A stretch of DNA of 55,686 bases, taken from the NCBI GenBank assembly GCA_003138895.1, contig PLHJ01000012.1:81384-137069 (forward strand), read 5' to 3'. The stretch comes from Acidimicrobiaceae bacterium. Lineage in GTDB: Bacteria > Actinomycetota > Acidimicrobiia > Acidimicrobiales > RAAP-2. The first letter of the stretch is position 1, and every line of letters begins with the position of its first letter. Below, in pieces: positions 9,064-17,283 of this stretch. The notes below the pieces were generated by a model. It searched no databases. It saw only the letters and a program-made list of their open reading frames with translations, and was not told where the DNA came from. The position numbers and the translations under genes are program-made.

Positions 9064-9877
9064 CCGACGACGTAAAAGTCAAGGTCATTGACGTTCCCGC
9101 CGACGCGGGTAGCACGACATCACTTGAATGCAACGTAATGACGCCGTCAGCGCTCGGGTCAATAACGACCGTCGTGTCACCCGACAGCGAGAGCGATTCG
9201 CTCGCACCCTTGGCTAAGTTGCCCTGGTACACAACCGATGACGGGGTCCCACTTCGCACAGTGAGGTGCAGTGCTCCACCTTCAGCGGTCGTTACAAATG
9301 TGTAACTACCTGTCGGGATGTTGTAGGTCGCTGTAGAACTAGTCGACGACGTGGCCACCAATTGACTCGGCCACTGGGCCGCAACGGTCGATGTTGTCGT
9401 TGTGGGAGTTTTATGGTGATGCATTGTCGGATGTCGCTCGAGGAAATATCCCACAATTAGCAAGATGAGAATGACGAGCAGGGCGACGCCCACGACTCGC
9501 CACGACGATTGGCTAAGTCCTCGTCGGCGCGAGGCTCGATCAAGTGCCCACATTTGGTCGTGTCGGCGGGCACTTGCGGCAATATCTTCGCCGAAGGATG
9601 GCGTCGTCTCGCCAAAAACGTAGTGAGCATCCGGATCAAGTCGTGGACGCTGCACGTCACGTGGTGCCGGAAGTGTCGTTGATCCATCCAGCAAACGAAA
9701 TCCCTTGGAGGGTTGGTAGGGCGAAGGCGGCGGAAGAAAATTCTTGGAGTGTCGTTCCAAAATACGAATCTCGTCTCGGCGCAATTTTCGCCAACGAAGA
9801 AATGCGATTGCGCCGCCCAAGAAAACAATAAGTATCAGCAGTATCAGGGCCGCGAGACGTATCACGGAAGCCCACAA
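9056..9877 (-). CDS. Membrane protein of unknown function with Ser/Thr-rich outer part
   Basis: About 273 residues with two predicted membrane segments (about 5-27 and 127-146). They flank a roughly 100-residue basic, proline-rich cytoplasmic stretch. After the second segment comes a His cluster (MHHHK), a Thr-rich linker and a C-terminal beta-rich domain with many Ser, Thr, Val and Gly residues, probably outside the membrane. No family is recognised. The start is uncertain: TTG at 9877 or GTG at 9865. The overall form, an anchor plus linker plus small beta domain, resembles an envelope-associated protein, but this is inference. Confidence 0.65.
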   Translation of the reverse strand: MWASVIRLAALILLILIVFLGGAIAFLRWRKLRRDEIRILERHSKNFLPPPSPYQPSKGFRLLDGSTTLPAPRDVQRPRLDPDAHYVFGETTPSFGEDIAASARRHDQMWALDRASRRRGLSQSSWRVVGVALLVILILLIVGYFLERHPTMHHHKTPTTTTSTVAAQWPSQLVATSSTSSTATYNIPTGSYTFVTTAEGGALHLTVRSGTPSSVVYQGNLAKGASESLSLSGDTTVVIDPSADGVITLHSSDVVLPASAGTSMTLTFTSSAS

Positions 9878-9931
9878 TGATAAAAGTCTCGAGTGCGACT
9901 GCTCACGCTCACGAGCGTACCGAAATCCGCC

Positions 9932-10408
9932 TTACGAATTTGGAACGCCGTAACCCCCACGGTAGAAGAGCAGTGGTACGCCCGAATTGGTTTCGCAGTA
10001 GTCAATCTCCACCACCGCGATGTCGTGATCGCCGTAACTTCCGACTTGCCGGACGACGCCTTCAAGCCGAGCGAGCGTACCGTCAAGAAAGGGCGAGCCA
10101 TTGGGCGCCTGGGTCCACGCCACGCCGTCAAACTTGTCGTCAACACTGGTCGCGAAGTTCCGAGCCAGCGCCTCTTGATCCTGCGAAAGAATATTTAGGC
10201 CCAGTCGACCCACTGAACGTATCTTGGGCCACGTGCGACTTGAAGTCCGCGCAGAAAAGGAAACAAGTATGGGATCAATCGACAAAGAGCCAAAGGTTTG
10301 GCACGTAAAGCCAACCGGTCCATCGCTGGAGATCGCCGTAACCACGACGACGCCCGTCGCGAAGTGGCCAACCACCTCTTTGTAGTGTTCCATTTCAAGG
10401 ACATTCAC
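9932..10408 (-). CDS. Flavin reductase-like domain protein (FMN-binding)
   Basis: This 158-residue protein has the flavin-reductase-like split-barrel fold. Typical segments are HFATGVVVVTA near the N-terminus, GFTCQTFGSLSIDPILVSFS for the flavin phosphate and isoalloxazine region, LGLNILSQDQEALARNFA, and a late YRGGYG tail. Such proteins are often the reductase partner of a two-component flavin monooxygenase, supplying reduced FMN or FAD. No oxygenase partner lies next to it. The GTG at 10408 follows GGAG; an ATG at 10393 is an alternative. Confidence 0.85.
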   Translation of the reverse strand: MNVLEMEHYKEVVGHFATGVVVVTAISSDGPVGFTCQTFGSLSIDPILVSFSARTSSRTWPKIRSVGRLGLNILSQDQEALARNFATSVDDKFDGVAWTQAPNGSPFLDGTLARLEGVVRQVGSYGDHDIAVVEIDYCETNSGVPLLFYRGGYGVPNS

Positions 10409-10449
10409 GGCTCCGACACTATTGGCGAGAATTCACTATCGTTCGAAAC

Positions 10450-11325
10450 ATGCAGACACTTGAGATTGCGCTCGATGACACCACGCTCGTTGTCGACGTT
10501 GGCGGGCCGACCAAGGGCCCGCTTGCCCTATGCCTCCACGGATTTCCCGACACGCGCTTCACCTGGCGCTACCTCATGCCGCACTTGGCCGAACGCGGAT
10601 GGCGAGTCGCCGCACCAAATTTGCGCGGGTACGCCCCCTCGACGGTGGCGACCTCAGGTAATTATCGCGTCGCCGCACTCGCCGACGATGCGATAGCGCT
10701 GCACGATCGCCTTGAGGGCGACGAAAACGCACTGCTCATTGGTCACGACTGGGGAGCTTCGGCAACGTACGCCGCAATCAACGGCGCTCCCGAACGCTGG
10801 AGCAAAGCCGTAACGTTTGCGGTGCCACCGCTTAGTGCAATGGCGGGTGGTCTTTCGAACTACGAACAGCTACGTCGCATTTGGTACATGTTCTTTTTCC
10901 AGTCGCCTCTGGCAGATTTCACGGTACCGGTCGACGACTACGCCTTCATAAAAGGTTTGTGGCGCGACTGGTCACCGGGTTACGACGGCCACCTAGACGC
11001 TGACCACGTCATCAAGGCGCTCACCAACCCAGAAAACCTCTCGGCGGCCCTCGGTTATTACCGTGCAATGTTCGGAAACTCAGTGGTTGCCGAAGAAACA
11101 AAACACGACTACATCCAAGCAAATATCGCGAACATTCCTAGCCAACCAGTTCTCTATCTGCACGGTGAAAACGATGGCTGTCTCGCGAAGAGTGCTATCT
11201 CGAATCCTCTGGACTTTTTGTCGCCAACTTCAAAAATGGTCTACGTCAAGAACGCAGGGCACTTCTTGCACTTGGAACAACCCACCGAAATTCACGAACA
11301 CATCGACAGCTTTTTAGGCGAGTAG
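10450..11325 (+). CDS. Alpha/beta hydrolase, epoxide hydrolase-like
   Basis: This 291-residue soluble alpha/beta-hydrolase has the oxyanion motif HGFPD (30-34), a nucleophile elbow GHDWGA with Asp100 in place of Ser, and the catalytic His in NAGHFLHLEQ (about His271). An Asp nucleophile and HGFPD are typical of epoxide hydrolases and some dehalogenases. The cap region lies between about 130 and 220. The substrate is unknown. It is divergent from the flavin reductase, and its 3' end overlaps convergent mutY by 12 nt. Confidence 0.85.
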   Translation: MQTLEIALDDTTLVVDVGGPTKGPLALCLHGFPDTRFTWRYLMPHLAERGWRVAAPNLRGYAPSTVATSGNYRVAALADDAIALHDRLEGDENALLIGHDWGASATYAAINGAPERWSKAVTFAVPPLSAMAGGLSNYEQLRRIWYMFFFQSPLADFTVPVDDYAFIKGLWRDWSPGYDGHLDADHVIKALTNPENLSAALGYYRAMFGNSVVAEETKHDYIQANIANIPSQPVLYLHGENDGCLAKSAISNPLDFLSPTSKMVYVKNAGHFLHLEQPTEIHEHIDSFLGE

Positions 11326-12144
11326 CGACCAACGACCATTGCGCTCTTCAATGAGCCCGTCGCTGCGAAGGTCGCTCAAAACGTCGAGCGTTTGATCACC
11401 CAATTTTTCTCCAACGACTGCCCTCGCCTGCGACAACGAAAGTGTCTCGATTCCAAGTGCTCGAATGATTCGTCCCCGGGCCTGGCGACGCGAACCTTCG
11501 AACGGCGATTGTGGCCTTGAGACGCCAGCGCTCTTTTTCGACGGATCAACACCGCCTTCTTGGCGCCAGCGACAAAGTGCAGCAATCGGACATTCTTCAC
11601 ATTTGGGAACTGCGCGACAGTACTGAGCGCCTAGGTCCAACATGGCCTGGTTAAAAATTACTGATTTTGCTTTTGGCAGAAGTTGCTGAGCTAGATCTTG
11701 TGCTTCACGACGCTGCAATGGCCGATTAGCGAGCGCACGAGACAACACTCGGCCCACGTTCGTATCAAGAACTGCGACGGGCTCGCCAAAAGCAAACGAC
11801 GCCACCGCGTTGGCCGTGTACTCGCCCACACCTGGCAAACGTCGAAGAAGGTCGGGGCTGGTAGGCACTTTGCCACCAAAGTCGGAACAAATCATGATCG
11901 CGGCACCGTGCAGCGACCGCGCCCGTCGGTGGTAGCCAAGCCCGGCCCAATGTCGAATGATGTCGGCCTGAGAAGCGTTGGCGCACGCTTCCGGCGTCGG
12001 AAATGATTCCAAAAATTTGCGCCAGGGTTCGAGCACTCGAACGACCTGCGTTTGTTGCAGCATCACTTCGCTCACGAGAATCGCCCAAGGACTTTCGTGG
12101 TTCGTCCACGGTAAGGCGCGATCTACCTTTGGCGCGCTCAACAC
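11314..12144 (-). CDS. mutY: Adenine DNA glycosylase MutY
   Basis: This is a base-excision repair enzyme that removes A mispaired with 8-oxoguanine. Visible features are SEVMLQQTQV with the catalytic Glu, the helix-hairpin-helix LPGVGEYTANAV, VLDTNVGRVLSR with the catalytic Asp, and a C-terminal four-Cys Fe-S motif. The Cys spacing reads C-x5-C-x2-C-x5-C, where x6 is usual for the first gap. The C-terminal NUDIX-like recognition domain is absent or very reduced. The frame is open to 12297, inside the MaoC gene. GTG at 12144 is chosen because it leaves about 10 residues before RALPW, as is usual; the start remains uncertain. Confidence 0.88.
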   Translation of the reverse strand: MLSAPKVDRALPWTNHESPWAILVSEVMLQQTQVVRVLEPWRKFLESFPTPEACANASQADIIRHWAGLGYHRRARSLHGAAIMICSDFGGKVPTSPDLLRRLPGVGEYTANAVASFAFGEPVAVLDTNVGRVLSRALANRPLQRREAQDLAQQLLPKAKSVIFNQAMLDLGAQYCRAVPKCEECPIAALCRWRQEGGVDPSKKSAGVSRPQSPFEGSRRQARGRIIRALGIETLSLSQARAVVGEKLGDQTLDVLSDLRSDGLIEERNGRWSLLA

Positions 12145-12172
12145 AATTCGACGACGAATCGCCGAAAGATTG

Positions 12173-12685
12173 TCAGTCCCAGACGTCGTTCGGGTACGGA
12201 CGTCGACGTTGGGGAGCAAACTCACGCTTCCAGACCATAACCTTCCGGCGGAAATAACACACCTCAAGTCCGTCTTGTTTAAAACCCTTCGTCTCAACGG
12301 TCACGATGCCGCGATCGTTTTTCGACGACGACTCTACTTTTTCAAGTACGTGGGTTTCTGCATAAATCGTGTCGCCGTGAAACGTCGGATTTTTGTGCAA
12401 CAACGTTTCGATTTCCAGGTTCGCAATGGCCGCCCCCGATACATCAGGCACGCTCATGCCGAGCACGAGTGAATACACGAGGTTGCCCACCACGACATTT
12501 CGTTTGTGCACGGTTTCGTTCTCCGCGAACCAGGCGTTCGTGTGGAGCGGGTGGTGATTCATTGTCAACATACAAAACAGGTGGTCGTCGGCTTCGGTGA
12601 TGGTCTTACCGGGCCAGTGTTTGTAGACATCACCAGGTTCGAAATCCTCGAAGTAACGGCCAAAGGGGCGATCAAAGGTGGTCAT
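12173..12685 (-). CDS. MaoC-like dehydratase (mesaconyl-/itaconyl-CoA hydratase type)
   Basis: This 170-residue hot-dog fold protein has the stretch HWPGKTITEADDHLFCMLTM and NHHPLHTN with the MaoC Asp/His catalytic pair, followed by NVVVGNLVYSLVLGMSVPDVSG and HGDTIYAETHV. This subtype is found in actinobacteria next to CitE-like lyases and is thought to hydrate a branched enoyl-CoA such as mesaconyl- or itaconyl-CoA. Here an Mcd-like dehydrogenase (13181) and a CitE-like lyase (18541) are nearby, which fits. Its start overlaps the preceding gene's stop by 1 nt. Confidence 0.85.
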   Translation of the reverse strand: MTTFDRPFGRYFEDFEPGDVYKHWPGKTITEADDHLFCMLTMNHHPLHTNAWFAENETVHKRNVVVGNLVYSLVLGMSVPDVSGAAIANLEIETLLHKNPTFHGDTIYAETHVLEKVESSSKNDRGIVTVETKGFKQDGLEVCYFRRKVMVWKREFAPQRRRPYPNDVWD

Positions 12686-13125
12686 CAGAGATCTTTCAAC
12701 TCTTCTTCCAACGCTGGACGGGTTCCAAAGGCCACCAATGCTCCTTGGGGCGTTTCGCCATCGATAACGAGTCGCCAGGTGAAGCGTTCACCGGTCTTTA
12801 GCGGCAAGGGGCCAAAATTGATGGCAATCGGCACGTCAACGGGTGTTCCCTCGGGAACGCCTTCGGGTTCACCAACACTAAATTCCCCACGTACTTCAAC
12901 GGGTTGAGGCACGTCGTCACCCACCAAGACGGGGCGACCATCGGCGTCCTCCAAAAACAACTCCCAGTGATGCACGCCGCCAATCTCGTGGCGTTCGACT
13001 TCAATTTTTATGCCAACGGCTGAGGGGGCGGGGTCGGGACCCGTCACCGACCAGCCACCGCCCAATATGTAGAGCTTGCCGTCGGCTACTTGCGCAGAAT
13101 CTGCGAGGAGCATCGTTACTTTCAC
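12685..13125 (-). CDS. Conserved hypothetical protein (DUF6941-like)
   Basis: The 146-residue protein starts KVTMLLADSAQVADGKLYILGGGW, a stretch I associate with an uncharacterised actinobacterial family listed as DUF6941. The rest is a predicted all-beta soluble domain, with a Pro/Val/Glu-rich middle. No catalytic motif or signal is seen. It starts with GTG at 13125, divergent from the acyl-CoA dehydrogenase, and is read together with the MaoC gene (1-nt overlap). Function is unknown; context suggests a link to acyl-CoA metabolism, but many such genes are bystanders. Confidence 0.75.
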   Translation of the reverse strand: MKVTMLLADSAQVADGKLYILGGGWSVTGPDPAPSAVGIKIEVERHEIGGVHHWELFLEDADGRPVLVGDDVPQPVEVRGEFSVGEPEGVPEGTPVDVPIAINFGPLPLKTGERFTWRLVIDGETPQGALVAFGTRPALEEELKDL

Positions 13126-13180
13126 ATTCGTAGCCTAGAAGGAGACCGGGTCTGGCTCGGTATCTATTAGTTTTGCCTTC

Positions 13181-14791
13181 ATGGCATCTCCTGAACTGAG
13201 TCTGACCGACGTCGCCGAACTCATCTCGCGCGCCCAGTCAATTGTTGATCACGGACTTGACCGACTCGCCGCCAACGGTGGTATTGATGCCAACCAGACC
13301 TTTGCCTACGATCTTTCCCATGCCGCCAGTGCCATCGCCACCGCTCGAGCAAATCTTGATTACGCCGCGAAGGGTTCGCTAGAAGCAACGCTGACCGGCG
13401 CGTTCTTGGCCCAGGCTCTGAGCGATCTCGCCGGTCGAATCCTTGGTCGAGAAGAATTATGGGGCGTTTCGGCCGACTGGTTCTTACCATTTTCAAGTTT
13501 TGTCGCCACCTACCGAAGCCCTGGCGTGCTCAGCTCACTCGCGGAAACACCGGGGCCTCGACACCTCGACCAAGAATTCGCCATGGTCTCAGACGTCTTT
13601 CATCGTTTCGCCGAAGAAAAAGTTCGCCCGCACGCCGAACACGTGCACCGCACCAACGGCGACATACCTGAATCCATAATTGAAGGGCTCAGCGAACTCG
13701 GGGGCTTTGGACTTTCCGTACCCGAAGAATTTGGTGGCTTTGCCGCTGGTGGCGAATCCGAATACATCGGCATGGTCATTGCCACCGAAGAACTCTCGTG
13801 GGGTGGACTTGGTATTGGCGGATCACTCATCACCCGACCTGAAATTTTGACACGAGCGTTAGTCGCTGGAGGGACCACGGAACAAAAGCAGTACTGGCTC
13901 CCACGACTTGCTTCCGCCGAGACATTGGCGGCCGTGGCGGTGACGGAGCCCGATTACGGAAGTGACGTGGCGGGACTCACGACGTCGGCTACAAAAACTG
14001 ACGGGGGCTGGTTAATTAACGGTACCAAGACGTGGTGCACGTTTGCCGCGCGCGCCAACGTGTTGATGTTGCTTGCTCGCACTGACCCTGACCGCAAAAA
14101 GGCGCATCGCGGCTTATCACTATTCTTGGTGGAAAAGCCCGTCGGCGACGGACAAGGGTTTCTCTTTTCTCAAGACGCCTCCGGTGAAGGGCGCAGGGAC
14201 GACAATGGCCGTCTCGAAGGTCGGCCGATTGACACCTTGGGTTATCGAGGCATGCACTCCTACGAACTGAGTTTCGAAAACTGGTTTGTCCCTGACGCCA
14301 ATCTGGTCGGCGGCGAAGCCGGACTCGGCAAGGGCTTTTACTTCCAGATGGCGGGGTTCGAAAATGGACGCATTCAAACCGCCGCGCGCGCAGTGGGTGT
14401 CATGCAGGCCGCGTACGACGCGGCACTGGACTACGCGAGAAACCGCACCGTCTTTGGCGAGCCAATTATCAATTATGAATTGACCCGTGTGAAGTTGGGC
14501 ACGATGGCCTGCATTATCCAAGCCACCCGTCAGTTCTCCTTGGACGTCGCCAAACTCATGGGCAAGGGCGAAGGAACGCTCGAAGCATCCATGGCCAAGG
14601 CCTACGTGTGCCGAGCTGCTGAATGGGTGACGAGAGAAGCTATGCAGATTCATGGTGGCATGGGCTACGCCGAAGAATATCCCGTCAGTCGACTTTTCGT
14701 GGACGCGAGAGTTCTTTCCATCTTTGAAGGCGCCGACGAGACCCTGTGCTTGAAGGTCGTGGCGCGTCGTCTCTTGGATCAGCGCAAATAA
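13181..14791 (+). CDS. Acyl-CoA dehydrogenase, (2S)-methylsuccinyl-CoA dehydrogenase-like
   Basis: This 536-residue flavoenzyme has an additional N-terminal helical region of about 120 residues before a standard acyl-CoA dehydrogenase core. Core motifs include VTEPDYGSDVAGL (FAD/acyl-CoA site), NGTKTWCTFAARA, LGYRGMHSYELSF, and MQIHGGMGYAEEYPVSR near the C-terminus. The N-terminal extension, the GYRGM segment and the total length match methylsuccinyl-CoA dehydrogenase (Mcd) of the ethylmalonyl-CoA pathway better than ordinary beta-oxidation enzymes of about 380 residues. The assignment is by memory of the family and is not certain. The MaoC-like gene is close by on the other strand. Confidence 0.85.
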   Translation: MASPELSLTDVAELISRAQSIVDHGLDRLAANGGIDANQTFAYDLSHAASAIATARANLDYAAKGSLEATLTGAFLAQALSDLAGRILGREELWGVSADWFLPFSSFVATYRSPGVLSSLAETPGPRHLDQEFAMVSDVFHRFAEEKVRPHAEHVHRTNGDIPESIIEGLSELGGFGLSVPEEFGGFAAGGESEYIGMVIATEELSWGGLGIGGSLITRPEILTRALVAGGTTEQKQYWLPRLASAETLAAVAVTEPDYGSDVAGLTTSATKTDGGWLINGTKTWCTFAARANVLMLLARTDPDRKKAHRGLSLFLVEKPVGDGQGFLFSQDASGEGRRDDNGRLEGRPIDTLGYRGMHSYELSFENWFVPDANLVGGEAGLGKGFYFQMAGFENGRIQTAARAVGVMQAAYDAALDYARNRTVFGEPIINYELTRVKLGTMACIIQATRQFSLDVAKLMGKGEGTLEASMAKAYVCRAAEWVTREAMQIHGGMGYAEEYPVSRLFVDARVLSIFEGADETLCLKVVARRLLDQRK

Positions 14792-15390
14792 ATCTTTCCA
14801 CCTTTAGGTGCCAAGATCGAACCCCCGTCAACTTAGTAAGAGTCAAAAACGAAGTTCGATTGTGTTCACGTCGATGTCGAGTGCGGACAACCGCATTGTT
14901 GTCGTCATGTTCTTGGTCGGGAGCAAATGAAATGCTCCACGTTCGGAGAACTGTCAACGTCTCGAAGGCGGCCACCGGGTACTTTTTGAGCAACTAACGG
15001 AATTATTTGGAACCGTAGCGCCAGGACTCGTAGTTGGGAATTTCGCCTCTATATCGAAACAAGTCGAAGTCCATACCGTGCAAGTAGTGAGCACTGGGAT
15101 GACACATAAGTTCGTCCTTTTCACAACCCGTCACTCCAGACCTCGGTGACATTTTCCTTCTGAAGGAGTCGCACGAAAAAGAGTCTTGAATATTCCAAAA
15201 TCTGGATCAAAACGATGTTGATACATCACGAACGGCCACCGTGGTTCATTGAGAGCAAAACCGTTGGGCCGCTGGGGCCGAAGAATGGCTCCCAAGGCTT
15301 GATCAACTCCCCGATGTCCGTTCAAAACAGAGTCGCGCGTTCAATCGACCTTTGCCCTATTCGAGCAATTCCCTTTTCCGGGTCCTTTTG
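14792..15390. other. Long gap with no confident gene; less GC-rich
   Basis: About 600 nt between the Mcd-like gene and the lectin/L,D-transpeptidase gene. By eye it is less GC-rich than its surroundings. A short CACCT-TT-AGGTG inverted repeat lies just after the Mcd-like stop (near 14800), without a clear T-run. A possible minus-strand gene remnant occupies 15003-15325. No tRNA or other RNA gene was recognised. Confidence 0.6.
15003..15325 (-). pseudogene. Possible frameshifted gene remnant
   Basis: Two minus-strand reading frames overlap here. The first (15325 to 15131, TTG start) gives 64 residues containing RPNGFALNEPRWPFVMYQH. The second (ATG at 15152 to TAA at 15003) gives 49 residues ending in YRGEIPNYESWRYGSK, preceded by AGAAGGA. 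The frames differ by one base. Both segments look protein-like (many Trp, Tyr, Phe, Pro and Gly), so this may be the 3' part of a gene broken by a one-base indel, with the 5' part lost at the lectin gene. Alternatively, the 49-residue frame is a small intact gene, or both are chance. No family is recognised. Confidence 0.3.
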
Positions 15391-16494
15391 ATGAGACCAA
15401 GGAACACCGTTGGTCGACAATTCGCCTCTACTGGAACGAGATTGTTCATCAGTTTTGTGGGCATCATCCTTCTCATCGGTTTCGTTGCCTCTCCGGTTTT
15501 GGCGGCGTCGCCGACCTTGGCATCCCAAAATTCGATGGCCAGTGGGAGCCTCTGGTCGAAAGGCCAACTACTTGTCACGACGAATAAGCAATACCGACTT
15601 GACTTACTCAATAATGGATCGCTGGTCATCGAAAATGCGAACTTCAACATTCTCTGGTCTGATGAAGTCAACAGTTCTTCTGGTGCAGGCCAGATAGAAC
15701 TTCAAGAAAACGGCGATTTGGTCGCCAAATCAAGTTCAGGACGACTTGCGTGGTCGACAAAAACACTGTCGCGCACCACGAGCACGCTTGAACTCCTCAA
15801 TGACGGTGATCTGGTACTTCGTAATACTTCAAAACTCTTGTGGACGAGTAAAACAGCGGCGCCGACCCGATTGCCTGAAGGACTCTCGAACATTGACAGT
15901 GCTCTCCAAGTCATCATTGTCACGTCGGACGTTGGATCATCCAGTTATGCGTGGCTCACTTCCTATCAATGGACGGCTGAAGGGTGGACTTCGGAATTTC
16001 CAGCAATGGCGGCTCGTGTTGGAGCGCACGGATGGTTGAGTGGATCACAACGCAGGGAGGGAGATCTCACCACGCCCTTGGGTGACTTCTCGATTGGAAC
16101 TTCAATGTACGGAAATCAACCTGATCCCGGGGTTCTTTATCCATACCACCGGCTCGTTCCAGGTGACTACTGGGACGAGAACTCTCAAGGAGGACGGTTG
16201 TACAACTCTTTTCGTCACTCCGTCATCACGAACTGCGCCCATAACCCGTTCGGTGCAAATACTGAATGCCTCTGGGAAGAAAAGGCGGCGTACCCATACT
16301 TCGCAGTCATCAACTTCAACACCCCATCCGCGGGCGATTTCGGCTCGGGGATTTTCTTGCACGCAACAGAAGCATCGACCGAAGGTTGCGTGACTATCCA
16401 TGTGCCAGATCTTTTGAAATTGCTGCGTTGGCTGAATCCTTCGGACAATCCTCGAATTGTTTTGGCGGGCGCTTCGCCATTGCACAACTTCTAA
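15391..16494 (+). CDS. Secreted B-type lectin / L,D-transpeptidase (YkuD) fusion
   Basis: From the ATG at 15391, 367 residues. A basic N-terminus and hydrophobic segment (FVGIILLIGFVASPVLAA) form a signal peptide or anchor. Next come about 110 residues with three B-lectin-like repeats: LDLLNNGSLVIEN, IELQENGDLVAKS and LELLNDGDLVLRN. The C-terminal half carries an L,D-transpeptidase/YkuD site, H-x7-G-C in HATEASTEGCVTI (His about 324, Cys about 333). YkuD enzymes make 3-3 peptidoglycan cross-links or tether proteins. The lectin part may bind wall glycan. In these lectins mannose binding needs Q-x-D-x-N-x-V-x-Y; here Gln and Tyr positions are only partly kept. Confidence 0.85.
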   Translation: MRPRNTVGRQFASTGTRLFISFVGIILLIGFVASPVLAASPTLASQNSMASGSLWSKGQLLVTTNKQYRLDLLNNGSLVIENANFNILWSDEVNSSSGAGQIELQENGDLVAKSSSGRLAWSTKTLSRTTSTLELLNDGDLVLRNTSKLLWTSKTAAPTRLPEGLSNIDSALQVIIVTSDVGSSSYAWLTSYQWTAEGWTSEFPAMAARVGAHGWLSGSQRREGDLTTPLGDFSIGTSMYGNQPDPGVLYPYHRLVPGDYWDENSQGGRLYNSFRHSVITNCAHNPFGANTECLWEEKAAYPYFAVINFNTPSAGDFGSGIFLHATEASTEGCVTIHVPDLLKLLRWLNPSDNPRIVLAGASPLHNF

Positions 16495-16518
16495 GCTCAG
16501 AGATTTTCGGATCGGCGT

Positions 16519-16540
16519 CATGGACTGGGAAATGTCCATG
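16519..16540. repeat. Inverted repeat downstream of the lectin gene
   Basis: CATGGAC and GTCCATG form perfect 7-nt arms around an 8-nt loop (16519-16525 and 16534-16540). It lies 25 nt after the transpeptidase stop. No T-run follows, so it is not a typical intrinsic terminator; it may be an operator or an mRNA 3' hairpin. The rest of 16495-16685 shows nothing recognisable. Confidence 0.4.
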
Positions 16541-16685
16541 AGGTCACACAACGGCTTCGTGCTTCTCTCAAAATGGGTTCTTGCAAAGCGACAACATTTT
16601 CTTTACTGGTGAAGCTCGAGGCGATAGTTTCAATGATTAGTCATGCGGCGTCGAGCGAACAAGCACGATCACGTCATATCGAGCG

Positions 16686-17222
16686 GTGTCAACCAGAGCA
16701 GGGGGCCGAGGAGTGCTGCAAGTACCCAACCGGGTCGAAGTGTCGCGACGGATTGAAGCGCCGGTTCGGCGAATTTTCGAGATTTTGGCAAGTCCGCAGC
16801 GACACACTGAATTCGACGGATCCGACATGCTCCGAGGAGCCGTCGGAAGCGGCGTCATCACGACAGTCGGCGAAATCTTCACCGTAAAGATGCATCGGCT
16901 TGGTCGCGACTACACGATGATCAATTATGTCGTCGAGTTCGAACCCAATCGTCGCATCACGTGGGAACCCGCTCCCGGAGACATCGACACCGCGGGTGGT
17001 GACCCATTAAGAATTGGCGTTCCGGCGGGTTATCGATGGGGCTACCAACTCTCTCCGGATGGCGACGATGCCACCGTTGTCACCGAGACTTTCGATTGCG
17101 GCAACGAGAAAAATAATTGGATTCTCGAGCAAGAAAGCGGCGGTTGGATTAACGGTTCGAATTCAGTGCGTGATTCCATGTTCGCGAGTTTGGAAAAACT
17201 CGAAACTCTTAGTACGAAATAG
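16686..17222 (+). CDS. SRPBCC (polyketide cyclase/dehydrase-like) family protein
   Basis: This roughly 178-residue soluble protein has the START/SRPBCC helix-grip pattern: VSRRIEAPVRRIFEILASP at the N-terminus, a strand region ending in RITWEP, and a final long helix (NSVRDSMFASLEKLETL). Members bind hydrophobic ligands or help cyclise polyketides; nothing here identifies the ligand. The start is either GTG at 16686 or GTG at 16713. A terminator follows at about 17262. Confidence 0.75.
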   Translation: MSTRAGGRGVLQVPNRVEVSRRIEAPVRRIFEILASPQRHTEFDGSDMLRGAVGSGVITTVGEIFTVKMHRLGRDYTMINYVVEFEPNRRITWEPAPGDIDTAGGDPLRIGVPAGYRWGYQLSPDGDDATVVTETFDCGNEKNNWILEQESGGWINGSNSVRDSMFASLEKLETLSTK

Positions 17223-17261
17223 CACCACGCTCGTTAAAACCTACGACTAAAGCAAGAGAAC

Positions 17262-17283
17262 AAAGAGGGCAACCGCCCTTTTA
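17262..17283 (+). terminator. Intrinsic terminator after the SRPBCC gene
   Basis: Stem AGGGC / GCCCT with loop AACC (17266-17279) is flanked by an A-run and followed by TTTT, so it can be extended by A-T pairs. It lies 40 nt after the plus-strand stop and directly abuts the stop of the convergent Ni/Co transporter, so it may serve both directions. Confidence 0.7.

Noticed and set aside
14800..14835. Reverse-strand GGGGGTTCGATC resembling a tRNA or tmRNA T-arm
   Set aside because: The 5' stem has no matching 3' partner and no acceptor, D or anticodon arm could be found nearby.
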